Assembly (NCBI RefSeq): GCF_017832975.1
Contig: NZ_JAFIBI010000001.1
Span: 4,216,001 to 4,280,000 of the forward strand
Reading direction: 5' to 3'
Source of the DNA: Arthrobacter sp. PvP023
Lineage (GTDB): Bacteria; Actinomycetota; Actinomycetes; Actinomycetales; Micrococcaceae
Length of the DNA stretch: 64,000 nt
Below the pieces are notes generated by a model. That model was not told where the DNA came from. It searched no databases and was given only the letters and a program-made list of their open reading frames with translations. The position numbers and the translations under genes are program-made. Each line of letters starts with the position of its first letter. Positions within the stretch are counted from its first letter, which is position 1. Below, in pieces: positions 13,477-22,400 of this stretch.

Positions 13477-15549
13477 CTACCTCCGGATGTTCAGGATGTG
13501 TGCCGGCTCCACGTGGGCGTCAAGCCGCACGTAGTTGTATTCGCCCCATTCCCAGCTCTCGCCGGTCAGCAAATCATCCACCCTGAAGCCGCCGTTATGC
13601 GTGAGGTCGGCCGGGTCGAGGTCAAGTGCGGCCAGATCCAGGGAAACGGTGCTCTCCCGGGTGCTGTGCGGGTCGACGTTCACCACGATGATCAGGGTGT
13701 CCTTGGTGCCATCCGGAAGCGTCTTGTGCTTCGAGTAGACGATCGTGGCGTCATCGGTGCTGTGGTGCAGCGTCAGGTTCTGCAGGTCCCCCAGCGCCGG
13801 GTGGGTGTGGCGGATTTCGTTGAGCCGGGTGAGGTACGGAGCCAACGTCCGGCCGGATTCCGCCGCAGCGTCCCAGTCGCGGGCCTTGTATTCGAACTTC
13901 TCGTTGTCGATGTATTCCTCGGCGCCGGGCCGGGCCACATGCTCGTAGAGTTCGTAGCCGGCGTAGACGCCCCAGAGCGGGCTGGCCGTTGCTGCCAAGG
14001 CGGCACGGATCTTGAACGCGGCCGGACCGCCGTACTGCAGGTACTCGGTCAGGATGTCCGGTGTGTTCACGAAGAAGTTCGGCCGGAAATATGCCGGGGA
14101 CTTCTGGCTGACTTCGGTGAAGTACTCCTCAAGCTCCGTCTTGGTGTTCCGCCAGGTGAAGTACGTGTACGACTGCTGGAAACCGGCACGTCCCAGCGCG
14201 TGCATCATGGCCGGCCGGGTGAAGGCCTCCGCGAGGAAGACAACCTCGGGGTGCTTCTTGTTGACCTTGGCAATCAGCCATTCCCAGAACCACACCGGCT
14301 TGGTGTGCGGGTTGTCCACCCGGAAGATCTTGACGCCGTGGCTCACCCAGAGCAGCACGATCCGAAGAATCTCCTTGGACAGGCCCTCGGGATCGTTGTC
14401 GAAGTTCAACGGGAAAATGTCCTGGTACTTCTTCGGCGGGTTCTCGGCGTAGGCGATGCTGCCGTCAACGCGGGTGGTGAACCATTCCGGGTGCGACTCC
14501 ACCCACGGGTGGTCCGGGGCCGCCTGCAAGGCAAGGTCCAGGGCAACCTCGAGGCCGAGTTCCCGGGCGCGGGCCACGAAGGCGTCAAAGTCCTCGAAAG
14601 TGCCGAGGTCCGGGTGGATGGCGTCGTGGCCGCCTTCCTTGGCACCGATGGCCCAGGGCGAACCGGGATCGTGCGGTCCGGCAATCAGTGTGTTGTTGGG
14701 TCCCTTGCGGTGCTGGATGCCGATCGGGTGGATGGGCGGCATGTAGATGACGTCGAAACCCATTTCCGCGACTGCGTCGAGCCGTTTCGCAGCAGTCTGG
14801 AACGTGCCTGACTGCCACTCCCCGGTGGTGTGGTTGCGGACGGCACCCTCGGACCGGGGGAAGAACTCGTACCAGGCGCCGCGGCCGGCCAGATCGCGTT
14901 CCACGAGAAGGGGGAAGCGTTCCGAGACTGTGACCAGTTCGCGGATGGGCTGGCGTTCGACGACGTCAGTCACCTCGGATCCGAATCCGGCAGCGAGCCG
15001 CTCCTCCGGGGACAGCGACGTGTTCGACAGGACCACGACGGCGGTTCGCAGGGTCCGCCTGTCGGCGGACGGACGGGCAGGGTCTTCGGCCGCCTGGGAC
15101 AGCAGTGCGGCACCTTCGGCCAGCATCAGTTCGACGTCGATGCCCGCCTCGACCTTGACCTCGGCGTTGTGGTGCCAGGTCCCGTACCGGTCATGCCATG
15201 CCTCGATGGCGAACGACCAGTTGCCGGTACCGGTCGGCGTGATGATGCCTTCCCACCTGTCGGTCCCCTTGCCGCGGTCGCCGCGGGGCGGCGCCAGCCG
15301 AACGCGCTGACGCTCCTTGCCTTTGGGATCAAACAGCACCGCGCTGACTCCGAGCTGATCGTGCCCTTCGCGGAATGCCGTCGCGCCGACTACGAGCCCT
15401 TCACCGGGCAGCGCCTTCGCCGGAAACCTACCTCCGTCCACTACTGGCTGTACGGCGGTGATCGGGAACCTGCCAAACTGCAGGCCTTCCGTGATCAGGG
15501 CCTTAGGCTTTTTGCTGGATCCGGCACTGGTTCGCGTATTAGTCGTCAC
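13477..15549 (-). CDS. glgE: Alpha-1,4-glucan:maltose-1-phosphate maltosyltransferase
   Basis: A 690-residue GH13 subfamily 3 enzyme that adds maltosyl units from maltose-1-phosphate to the non-reducing end of alpha-glucans. An N-terminal beta-sandwich (about 20-140) and helical insert precede the barrel. Asp412 in KIFRVDNPHTKP is the nucleophile and Glu441 in VVFLAEAFTRP the acid/base. The YEFFPRSEG, MPPIHPIG and RKGPNNT segments are typical of GlgE. The GTG start at 15549 has no good Shine-Dalgarno, so a leaderless or slightly different start is possible. It is the first gene of the operon and is divergent from glgP across about 130 bases. Confidence 0.96.
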   Translation of the reverse strand: MTTNTRTSAGSSKKPKALITEGLQFGRFPITAVQPVVDGGRFPAKALPGEGLVVGATAFREGHDQLGVSAVLFDPKGKERQRVRLAPPRGDRGKGTDRWEGIITPTGTGNWSFAIEAWHDRYGTWHHNAEVKVEAGIDVELMLAEGAALLSQAAEDPARPSADRRTLRTAVVVLSNTSLSPEERLAAGFGSEVTDVVERQPIRELVTVSERFPLLVERDLAGRGAWYEFFPRSEGAVRNHTTGEWQSGTFQTAAKRLDAVAEMGFDVIYMPPIHPIGIQHRKGPNNTLIAGPHDPGSPWAIGAKEGGHDAIHPDLGTFEDFDAFVARARELGLEVALDLALQAAPDHPWVESHPEWFTTRVDGSIAYAENPPKKYQDIFPLNFDNDPEGLSKEILRIVLLWVSHGVKIFRVDNPHTKPVWFWEWLIAKVNKKHPEVVFLAEAFTRPAMMHALGRAGFQQSYTYFTWRNTKTELEEYFTEVSQKSPAYFRPNFFVNTPDILTEYLQYGGPAAFKIRAALAATASPLWGVYAGYELYEHVARPGAEEYIDNEKFEYKARDWDAAAESGRTLAPYLTRLNEIRHTHPALGDLQNLTLHHSTDDATIVYSKHKTLPDGTKDTLIIVVNVDPHSTRESTVSLDLAALDLDPADLTHNGGFRVDDLLTGESWEWGEYNYVRLDAHVEPAHILNIRR

Positions 15550-15680
15550 AAACTCGACGTTATCGAGAAATCCCCCATTTTGCTAAGGGAACTTTCGTTT
15601 TTCCCCAAGCAATCCGTCATTTACCTAAAAGAAACCTAAACCTGTTCCGGCGGCCCATCTTGTCCGTTAGTGTGACGCAG

Positions 15681-18299
15681 GTGAAGGCTATCCGCAGATT
15701 TACCGTCCGAACCGTTCTTCCGGAATCTATCCGGCCGCTGGCCCGGTTGGCCACCAACCTGCGGTGGTCATGGCACCGGCCCACCCGGGAACTTTTTGAA
15801 GGACTGAACCCCGCTATTTGGGATGAGAGCGCACACGACCCCGTCACTTTCCTGGGCCTCGTGAGCCGCGAGGAACTGCAGCGGCTGGCCGCGGACCAGG
15901 ACGTTGTCCGCCGCGTGCACGCCGCCGCCGAAGACCTGGACCGCTACCTGGACCAGCCCCGCTGGTACCAGAGCCTGGGCGACGACGCTCCGTCCTGCAT
16001 CGCGTATTTCTCACCGGAATTCGGAATCACCGAAGTCTTGCCGCAGTATTCCGGCGGCCTGGGAATTCTGGCCGGCGACCACCTTAAGGCGGCATCGGAC
16101 CTCGGTGTGCCGCTCATCGGCGTCGGCCTGCTCTACCAGGCCGGCTATTTCAAGCAGTCCCTGTCCAGGGACGCCTGGCAGCAGGAAACGTACCCTGTCC
16201 TAGACCCGGACGGGCTCCCGTTGACCCTCCTGCGCGAGGAGACCCCCGACGGCAATGGCAAGCCCATCCAGATCTCGCTGCCGCTCCCCCACGGGCGCCG
16301 GCTGCTGGCACACATCTGGCGTGCCGACGTCGGGCGTGTTCCCTTGCTGCTGCTCGATTCGAATGTGCCGGGCAACGACGACGCCGCCCGCGGCATTACG
16401 GACCGTTTGTACGGCGGCGGCGGCGACCACCGCCTCCAGCAGGAGCTGCTGCTGGGAATGGGCGGCGTGAAGGCGCTGCGCGTCTACCAGCGCCTCACGG
16501 GTTGCGCAGCGCCGGAGGTGTTCCACACCAACGAGGGCCACGCCGGTTTCCTGGGTGTTGAGCGCATCCAGGAGCTGATGTCGTCGGACAGTCCGCTGAG
16601 CTGGGAGGAAGCCCTCGCGGCGGGGCGTGCCTCCACCGTCTTCACCACGCACACCCCGGTACCAGCGGGCATCGACCGTTTCGAAGTTTCCCAGATCCAG
16701 CACTTCTTCGAGGGCGGACTGGCTCCCGACGTTCCGGTGTCCCGGATCCTGGACCTGGGCCGCGAAAACTTTGCGGACGGCAACCCCTCGGTGTTCAACA
16801 TGGCCGTGATGGGGTTGCGCCTGGCACAGCGCGCCAACGGCGTGGCCAAGCTCCACGGGGTGGTGTCCCGCGGGATGTTCTCGGCCCTTTGGCCGGGATT
16901 CGACCACTCGGAAGTTCCCATCACCTCCGTGACCAACGGAGTCCACGTCCCCACGTGGGTGGACAGCCGCGTGTCCAAGCTGGCCCGCGAGCAGTTCGGT
17001 GCCGAGGCGGAAGCCATGGGCCGCTGGGACCTTGCTTACAACGTCAGCGACGAGGACGTCTGGGCTCTCCGGCGCGAGATGCGTGTCTCGCTCGTGGAGG
17101 ACGTCCGCAAGCGGCTGCGCGCGGCCTGGAAGAAGCGCGGGGCGGCAGACGCGGAGCTCGGCTGGACCGATTCCGTGCTGGACCCGGACGTGCTCACCAT
17201 CGGTTTTGCCCGCCGCGTGCCCACGTATAAGCGGCTTACCCTGATGCTCCGGGAACCCGCCCGGCTCAAGGCCCTGCTGCTGCACGAGACACACCCCATC
17301 CAGCTGGTGATCGCGGGTAAGTCCCACCCGGCGGATGATGCCGGTAAGAAGATGATCCAGGACCTCGTCCGGTTCACCGACGATCCTGAAGTGCGCCACC
17401 GGATCGCGTTCCTGCCCAACTACGACATCGCCATGGCGCGTACGCTCTTCCCCGGTTGCGATGTATGGCTGAACAACCCGCTGCGCCCGCTCGAAGCCTG
17501 CGGTACGTCCGGAATGAAAGCGGCCATCAACGGTTCGCTGAACCTCTCGGTGCTGGACGGCTGGTGGGATGAGATGTACGACGGCGAAAACGGCTGGGCC
17601 ATCCCCACGGCCAACAACAACGCGTCGCCCGAGGAACGGGACGACATTGAAGCAGCGGCGCTGTACGAGCTCCTCGAGACGCAGGTGGCACCCCGCTTCT
17701 ACGGACTCACCGTGTCCGACGGCGCCGGAGCCGCAGGACCATCGGAGCCCGGACCGCAGAAAGTGCCCACCCACTGGGTATCGATGATCAAACACACCAT
17801 GGCGCACCTGGGTCCGGCCGTGTCCGCTGAGCGGATGCTGCAGGACTATGTGAACATCCTCTACCGCCCCGCTGCGATCGCCGGACGGAGCGCCGTCGCG
17901 GACAACTTCGCCCAGTCGAAGTCCCTGGCGGCCTGGACGTCACAGATCCGTGCTGCGTGGCCGCAGATCCAGGTGGAGCACGTCGATTCGGTTGGCGTGT
18001 CCGAGGACCCGCAGATCGGCGACACGCTCCAGGTGAACGCCTACATCGCGCTGCACGACCTCGATCCGGACGACGTCGCCGTGGAAGTGGCGTATGGCCG
18101 GGCCGAGGAAAGCGACGAACTGGCCGACGTCACGGTGGCGGACCTGGTGCCAAAGGAGGACCTCGGCAAGGGACGCTTCCTCTTCAGCGGCTCGCTGCTG
18201 ATCGATCGTTCCGGGTCCTTCGGCTACACGGTGCGTGTACTGCCCAAACATTCGGCCCTCGCCTCGCGGGCGGAACTCGGGCTTATCGTCAACGCCTGA
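15681..18299 (+). CDS. glgP: Alpha-glucan (glycogen) phosphorylase
   Basis: About 872 residues, GT35 family of the short actinobacterial type (TIGR02094-like). It releases glucose-1-phosphate from alpha-glucan. Visible features are SPEFGITEVLPQYSGGLGIL near the N terminus, HTNEGHAGFL, and the pyridoxal-phosphate site EACGTSGMKAAINGSLN whose Lys carries the cofactor. A GTG at 15681 gives the usual MKAIRRFTVRTVLPE start; GTG at 15672 and TTG at 15660 are in-frame alternatives and none has a strong ribosome site. It is divergent from glgE, so synthesis and breakdown of the same polymer share one control region. Confidence 0.94.
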   Translation: MKAIRRFTVRTVLPESIRPLARLATNLRWSWHRPTRELFEGLNPAIWDESAHDPVTFLGLVSREELQRLAADQDVVRRVHAAAEDLDRYLDQPRWYQSLGDDAPSCIAYFSPEFGITEVLPQYSGGLGILAGDHLKAASDLGVPLIGVGLLYQAGYFKQSLSRDAWQQETYPVLDPDGLPLTLLREETPDGNGKPIQISLPLPHGRRLLAHIWRADVGRVPLLLLDSNVPGNDDAARGITDRLYGGGGDHRLQQELLLGMGGVKALRVYQRLTGCAAPEVFHTNEGHAGFLGVERIQELMSSDSPLSWEEALAAGRASTVFTTHTPVPAGIDRFEVSQIQHFFEGGLAPDVPVSRILDLGRENFADGNPSVFNMAVMGLRLAQRANGVAKLHGVVSRGMFSALWPGFDHSEVPITSVTNGVHVPTWVDSRVSKLAREQFGAEAEAMGRWDLAYNVSDEDVWALRREMRVSLVEDVRKRLRAAWKKRGAADAELGWTDSVLDPDVLTIGFARRVPTYKRLTLMLREPARLKALLLHETHPIQLVIAGKSHPADDAGKKMIQDLVRFTDDPEVRHRIAFLPNYDIAMARTLFPGCDVWLNNPLRPLEACGTSGMKAAINGSLNLSVLDGWWDEMYDGENGWAIPTANNNASPEERDDIEAAALYELLETQVAPRFYGLTVSDGAGAAGPSEPGPQKVPTHWVSMIKHTMAHLGPAVSAERMLQDYVNILYRPAAIAGRSAVADNFAQSKSLAAWTSQIRAAWPQIQVEHVDSVGVSEDPQIGDTLQVNAYIALHDLDPDDVAVEVAYGRAEESDELADVTVADLVPKEDLGKGRFLFSGSLLIDRSGSFGYTVRVLPKHSALASRAELGLIVNA

Positions 18300-18310
18300 T
18301 CCGCCGTCGA

Positions 18311-18347
18311 ACGAAACGCTCCCTCGCTGAGGGAGCGTTTCGTTTTT
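18311..18347 (+). terminator. Intrinsic terminator of glgP
   Basis: A perfect 15-bp stem (ACGAAACGCTCCCTC and complement) with a 3-base loop is followed by five T residues, 12 bases after the glgP stop. The stem contains the ACGCTCCCTC core of the dispersed repeat described in the findings. Confidence 0.92.
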
Positions 18348-18404
18348 AACGGCGAAAAGTGACGGAGCGTTTGGGTTTAGGCGGCAGGAGGTGAGAGAGC
18401 GTCC
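18348..18404. repeat. Dispersed GAGAGAGCGT-type intergenic repeat, copy 2
   Basis: Directly after the glgP terminator, AACGGCGAAAAGTGACGGAG is followed by a second GTGAGAGAGCGTCCGG. The same order (hairpin, AACCGCCAAAAGTGAGAGAG-like core) recurs at 22355-22385, and the complementary core is tandemly repeated at 1665-1791. Confidence 0.7.
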
Positions 18405-18406
18405 GG

Positions 18407-18763
18407 CTAGAGGCAGACGGTGATCACCGACAGGCTCTTGCCCGCATAGCTCTCCGCGTCCTGCAGGATCTCGCAGATGATGCCGAAGGACCGGTCCGAA
18501 CGGAAGGCGGCCGGGACCTGCCAGATGAACGTCAGAGGTTCCTTGCCGTCGTCCGTGACGGTGTCCGCGAAGTCGTGCAGCGAGTCGTTGAGCGCGTCGA
18601 GGTTCACTCCGTAGTGTTCGGGGAAATCCAGCACTTCCCCGAACGTCTGGAGCACTGCTCTTTTCGTGTCGGCAGCGGGAATCACCAGCACTCGGCGGCC
18701 GGCATCAGACGCCTGCTCGCGGAGCTCCTCGACGGTCCAGGTATCAGCGGAGTAAATCTTCAT
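18407..18763 (-). CDS. Barstar-family ribonuclease inhibitor
   Basis: A 118-residue cytoplasmic protein of the barstar family, which binds and blocks barnase-like ribonucleases. The YGVNLDALNDSLHDF segment is the conserved barstar signature whose Asp residues insert into the nuclease active site. The following beta-strand region (EPLTFIWQVP) and C-terminal helix fit the fold. It lies 8 bases downstream of a ribonuclease gene of the matching family, so the pair is a nuclease/inhibitor unit. Protection of the cell from its own exported nuclease is the simplest role. Confidence 0.88.
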   Translation of the reverse strand: MKIYSADTWTVEELREQASDAGRRVLVIPAADTKRAVLQTFGEVLDFPEHYGVNLDALNDSLHDFADTVTDDGKEPLTFIWQVPAAFRSDRSFGIICEILQDAESYAGKSLSVITVCL

Positions 18764-18771
18764 GCGTGCCT

Positions 18772-19242
18772 CTATTTGCCTTCCAGAATAAGCAAAAACG
18801 ATTCGTAGTGATCGGGCGTGTAATACTTCTCGGCGGACCCTCCGACGACGATCCGGCGGGCGCCCCGGTCCGATTCGCCGGGGGTCCTGACCGTGAATTC
18901 CTTGTAGTAGCCGGCCGGCTTCCGGGGCAGCAGTCGCTCAAAATTGCTGAAGACAGCGCCGTCACGCGCATACGGATACGGCCCGCCGCGGGCAATCAGG
19001 GCCAGGGTCGAGCGTGCCTCCGGCGGAAGGGCGGACGCGGCGACGGCTTCCAGGCCCGAGGTGTTTTGCACGTCGGGACCGGCAGGGGCGGTACCCTCGA
19101 CGGCCGGGGCGGGCGCCGCCGTCGAACCCGCCGTGATATCCGGACTGACCGGGCTCCCCGGTGTATCGGACAGGACCAGGCCCAGGGCGGCCACGAGCAC
19201 CAGGACCCCGGCCAGGACCAGGAGCCTCGCGATCCCCCTCAT
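18772..19242 (-). CDS. Secreted or membrane-anchored barnase-like ribonuclease (N1/T1 family)
   Basis: A 156-residue protein with an N-terminal hydrophobic helix (about 4-24) and an Ala/Pro-rich linker. The ribonuclease domain runs from about 70 to 156. The catalytic set of the barnase family is visible: Glu115 in KEFTVRTPG, Arg129/130 in GARRIVVG and His145 in YYTPDHYESF. The enzyme would cleave single-stranded RNA after purines, outside the membrane. No clear signal-peptidase site follows the hydrophobic segment, so it may stay anchored. The ATG has a GGGGA ribosome site. It sits 20 bases after glgX and just before its barstar inhibitor, so it may ride on the glgX transcript. Confidence 0.87.
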   Translation of the reverse strand: MRGIARLLVLAGVLVLVAALGLVLSDTPGSPVSPDITAGSTAAPAPAVEGTAPAGPDVQNTSGLEAVAASALPPEARSTLALIARGGPYPYARDGAVFSNFERLLPRKPAGYYKEFTVRTPGESDRGARRIVVGGSAEKYYTPDHYESFLLILEGK

Positions 19243-19262
19243 GCATTCCCCATGTGCCGGGC

Positions 19263-21377
19263 CTACGTGCGGTAGATGCTGATGGTGTTGGACTGCACCA
19301 CGTCACGTTCGCCGGCGGCAACCCTGACACCTTGGCGGCGGTCGTGGAGTTCCGACGTGGTCAACCGGAGTTCGAAGAGCCGCTTGCCCGTGCCGTCGTC
19401 ATTGCTGACGTCCGGCAGCGTGATCTTGATGTCGTGGGCGCTGCCGTTCACCACCACGAGTCCGTCCACCTGGCCGTCGTCCGAGCCCAGCAGCAACTGG
19501 ACCACCCGGTGCTGCGGATCGTTCCAGCGGTCCATGGACATGGGCTTGCCGTGTTCGTCGAACCAGTGCAGGTAGGCCTGTTTGTCCCGCGTGGGGTAGT
19601 GGTGCGGCTGCCCGGCCAGGAACTCCTTCCGGAGCCGGATGACGCGCTTGGTGCTCCGAAGCATGGCATGGGATTCGGGCGTGCTGGTCCAGTCGAGCCA
19701 GGTGATGTGGTTGTCCTGGCAGTAGGCGTTGTTGTTGCCCTGCTGGGTGCGGCCGATTTCGTCGCCGGCGGTGATCATGGGGATGCCCATGGACACCATC
19801 AGGGTGGCCATCAGGTTGCGGCTGGTCTGGGCCCGGAGCGCCAGGATCTCCTCGTCTTCGGTCGGTCCCTCGAAACCGTGGTTGTAGCTGCGGTTGTCCC
19901 CGTGGCCGTCGCGGTTCTGCTCACCGTTGGCCTCATTGTGCTTGCGGTCGTAGGACACGAGGTCGGCCAGCGTGAAGCCGTCGTGGGCGGTGACGAGGTT
20001 GACGGAGGCCATCCGGGAACGTCCGGATTCCGCGAAAAGGCTTGCCGAGCCGGAAATGGAGTCGGCCAGACGGGCAACGGAACCACCCTGGCCGCCAGCC
20101 TCGATCGCGGCCCGGTCGCTGAGCCAGAACGAGCGCAGGGCGTCACGGTAGTGGTCGTTCCAGTCCACCCAGCCGGGCGGAAAACGTCCGGTCTGCCAGC
20201 CGCCGTAGCCCACGTCCCACGGCTCGGCGATCAGCTTGACGGAGGACAGCACCGGGTCCGCGGCAACGGCCACGAGGAAGGGATGGTGCGGGTCGAAGTC
20301 ATTCGCGGCGTTGCGGCACAGTGTTACCGCGAGATCGAAGCGGAAGCCGTCGATGTGGAACTCGTCCACCCAGTACCTCAGCGAATCAAGGACCAGCTGG
20401 ACCACGCGGGGGTGGCCGAAGTTCAGGCTGTTGCCGCACCCGGTAGTATCCACATACCTGCCGTGGCCGTCATTGCGGTAATACTGCATCTCCCCCAGAC
20501 CGCGGAAGCTGAGCGTCTGCCCGTCTCGACCTCCCTCGGCCGTGTGGTTGTACACAACGTCCAGGATCACTTCCAGGCCCGCCGCATGCAGGAGCTTGAC
20601 CATGCCCTTGAATTCGTCCTGCACCGCCTGCGGTCCTGCCGCCTGGGCGGCTTGCGTGGCGTAGGCCGGATGGGGCGCAAAGAACGCCGCCGTGTTGTAG
20701 CCCCAGTAATTGGTCATGCCCAGGTTCTGGAGATGCGGCTCGTCCAGGTGGAAATGGACGGGCAACAGCTGGACCGAGGTGATGCCCAGGCCGGTGAGGT
20801 GCTCAATCATTGCCGGGTGCGCCATGCCGGCGTACGTGCCCCGGAGCTCCTCGGGGATGTCCGGATGGAGCATGCTCTGGCCGCGGACGTGGGCTTCGTA
20901 AATGATGGTGTTGCGCCACGAGACGTGCGGATTGCGGTCGCCGCCCCAGTCGAATCCGCCGGACATACGGACATTCGTGAGGAACCCGTCGCGTTGATCC
21001 ACGGCCCGGCCGTAAGGGTCCAGCAGCAGCGGCTGCTGGCCATCGTCGTCGAACGCCACGGTGGGCACTGACACCGGCAGGGCATCATCCTCCGGCGAGG
21101 AGCGGAAGCCGTACCGCGATCCCACGGGGAAGCCGTCCACGATGCCGTGGTGGACGTCGTTGGTGATGTTCGGCAGGGTCTTCAGCTGCCACGTTCCGCC
21201 GGGCGCGCAGTAGGCGATTTCCAGCGTGTCCACGCCGGGGGCGTAGACCGCGACGTTGGCGCAGGCACTCTGAGGATCGTCCGTTGCCGGTGACCCCGTG
21301 CGCGGAACGCTGATACCCAGTGGAAACGGCCGGGAGGCGTCCACGGTGGAGGCTGTGTCTAGGAGTGGCATGACCAT
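19263..21377 (-). CDS. glgX: Glycogen debranching enzyme (isoamylase type)
   Basis: A 704-residue GH13 subfamily 11 enzyme that hydrolyses alpha-1,6 branches of glycogen, chiefly phosphorylase limit dextrins. A CBM48 domain lies at the N terminus, then the barrel with the nucleophile in DGFRFDLAVTL, the acid in LIAEPWDVGYGGWQ and the stabilising Asp in VTAHDGFTL. GlgX-specific segments such as NYWGYNTAAFFAPHPAY and RNLMATLMVSMGIPM are present. It works with GlgP encoded on the other strand. A ribonuclease-barstar pair follows closely. The upstream region is divergent to a nitrilase-family gene. Confidence 0.95.
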   Translation of the reverse strand: MVMPLLDTASTVDASRPFPLGISVPRTGSPATDDPQSACANVAVYAPGVDTLEIAYCAPGGTWQLKTLPNITNDVHHGIVDGFPVGSRYGFRSSPEDDALPVSVPTVAFDDDGQQPLLLDPYGRAVDQRDGFLTNVRMSGGFDWGGDRNPHVSWRNTIIYEAHVRGQSMLHPDIPEELRGTYAGMAHPAMIEHLTGLGITSVQLLPVHFHLDEPHLQNLGMTNYWGYNTAAFFAPHPAYATQAAQAAGPQAVQDEFKGMVKLLHAAGLEVILDVVYNHTAEGGRDGQTLSFRGLGEMQYYRNDGHGRYVDTTGCGNSLNFGHPRVVQLVLDSLRYWVDEFHIDGFRFDLAVTLCRNAANDFDPHHPFLVAVAADPVLSSVKLIAEPWDVGYGGWQTGRFPPGWVDWNDHYRDALRSFWLSDRAAIEAGGQGGSVARLADSISGSASLFAESGRSRMASVNLVTAHDGFTLADLVSYDRKHNEANGEQNRDGHGDNRSYNHGFEGPTEDEEILALRAQTSRNLMATLMVSMGIPMITAGDEIGRTQQGNNNAYCQDNHITWLDWTSTPESHAMLRSTKRVIRLRKEFLAGQPHHYPTRDKQAYLHWFDEHGKPMSMDRWNDPQHRVVQLLLGSDDGQVDGLVVVNGSAHDIKITLPDVSNDDGTGKRLFELRLTTSELHDRRQGVRVAAGERDVVQSNTISIYRT

Positions 21378-21494
21378 TGCTTAAATATTAGCTGTGCCAC
21401 ACAAATGTCCGATATTCGGCGCTATGTGTCGGGAAATGGGCTGGCCTTGTTCAGCGTTGCCATACTGAAAGGACACGCCAAGTTGGAGGTAATT

Positions 21495-22298
21495 GTGCGA
21501 GTTGCACTTGCTCAGGTAGTTACGGGCCGAGACATTTCCGGGAATCTGGACATCGTGGAAAAGTATGCCCGCAAAGCGAAAGAAGGCGGCGCCGAATTGG
21601 TGGTCTTCCCGGAAGCCACCATGCGCGCCTTCGGGAATTCGCTCCTCGACATCGCCGAACCGCTGGACGGTCCGTGGGCGACCCGGGTGCGCCGCATAGC
21701 CCGGGCAGCGGACATCGTGATCGTGGCGGGAATGTTCACCCCCGGTGATGGCAGGAAGGTACGCAACACCCTCCTGGTCACCGGTCCCGGAGTGGAGGCC
21801 AGCTACGACAAGATCCACCTGTTCGACGCTTTCGGCTTCGCCGAATCGGACACAGTGGATGCCGGAACGCGGGCATCCACCTTCGAGCTCGGCGGCATCA
21901 GATTCGGGCTGGCCACCTGCTACGACATCCGGTTCCCGGCGCTGTTCACAGCCAACGCCGATCTGGGCGCCGACGCCAACATCGTGTGTGCATCCTGGGG
22001 ATCCGGTCCGGGGAAGGTCGATCAGTGGCGTCTGCTGGCCCGCGCCCGCGCCGTGGATACCACCACCTACGTGCTGGCGTGCGGACAGGCCGACCCAGCC
22101 ACCGAAGGCATCGAAGGCATCGAAACCAAGGGATCCGCGCCCACCGGTGTGGGGCACTCCGCCGTCGTCTCGCCGCTCGGCGAGGTCCTGGAAGAGCTCG
22201 ACGCCGGGACCGGACTGATGTTCGCCGACCTGGACGCCGCCGTCGTCAAGGAGGCCCGGGCGAAACTCCCGGTCCTGGCCAACCGCCACAAATTCTGA
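21495..22298 (+). CDS. Carbon-nitrogen hydrolase (nitrilase/omega-amidase family)
   Basis: A 267-residue enzyme of the nitrilase superfamily. The catalytic triad is complete: Glu40 in VVFPEATMR, Lys106 in YDKIHLFDA and Cys142 in GLATCYDIRFP. Members hydrolyse small amides, such as the deaminated glutathione and omega-amide substrates of the Nit1/Nit2 group, in the cytosol. The exact substrate is unknown. The GTG at 21495 is chosen because a GGAGGT sits four bases upstream; the frame is open further upstream to 21405 without a comparable site. It is divergent from glgX and ends at a strong terminator. Confidence 0.9.
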   Translation: MRVALAQVVTGRDISGNLDIVEKYARKAKEGGAELVVFPEATMRAFGNSLLDIAEPLDGPWATRVRRIARAADIVIVAGMFTPGDGRKVRNTLLVTGPGVEASYDKIHLFDAFGFAESDTVDAGTRASTFELGGIRFGLATCYDIRFPALFTANADLGADANIVCASWGSGPGKVDQWRLLARARAVDTTTYVLACGQADPATEGIEGIETKGSAPTGVGHSAVVSPLGEVLEELDAGTGLMFADLDAAVVKEARAKLPVLANRHKF

Positions 22299-22305
22299 AA
22301 AAACG

Positions 22306-22358
22306 GAAACGCTCCCCCACCGAATGAACTGGTTCAAGGTGGGAGAGCGTTTCGTAAA
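22306..22358 (+). terminator. Terminator after the carbon-nitrogen hydrolase gene
   Basis: A 16-bp stem (GAAACGCTCCCCCACC against its complement with one G-U pair) encloses a 16-base loop, 8 bases after the stop. The 3' arm ends in TTTCGT followed by an A run. Because the A run is a T run on the other strand, the hairpin can also serve rlmB from the minus side. Confidence 0.8.
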
Positions 22359-22385
22359 AAACCGCCAAAAGTGAGAGAGCGTCGC
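22355..22385. repeat. Dispersed GAGAGAGCGT-type intergenic repeat, copy 3
   Basis: AAACCGCCAAAAGTGAGAGA, then GCGTCGCG, follows immediately after a GAAACGCTC hairpin. The layout matches that after glgP at 18311-18404. Confidence 0.7.
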
Positions 22386-22400
22386 GTGTGAGCCCCGCCT

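Noticed and set aside
11501..13534. A 677-codon open frame on the plus strand
   Set aside because: It is antisense to treS and mak-glgB and its sequence has no domain. GC-biased third positions of the real genes create it.
16200..17807. A 535-codon open frame on the minus strand
   Set aside because: Antisense shadow of glgP, whose PLP site and family pattern are clear.
19161..21071. A 636-codon open frame on the plus strand
   Set aside because: Antisense shadow of glgX with no recognisable domain or ribosome site.
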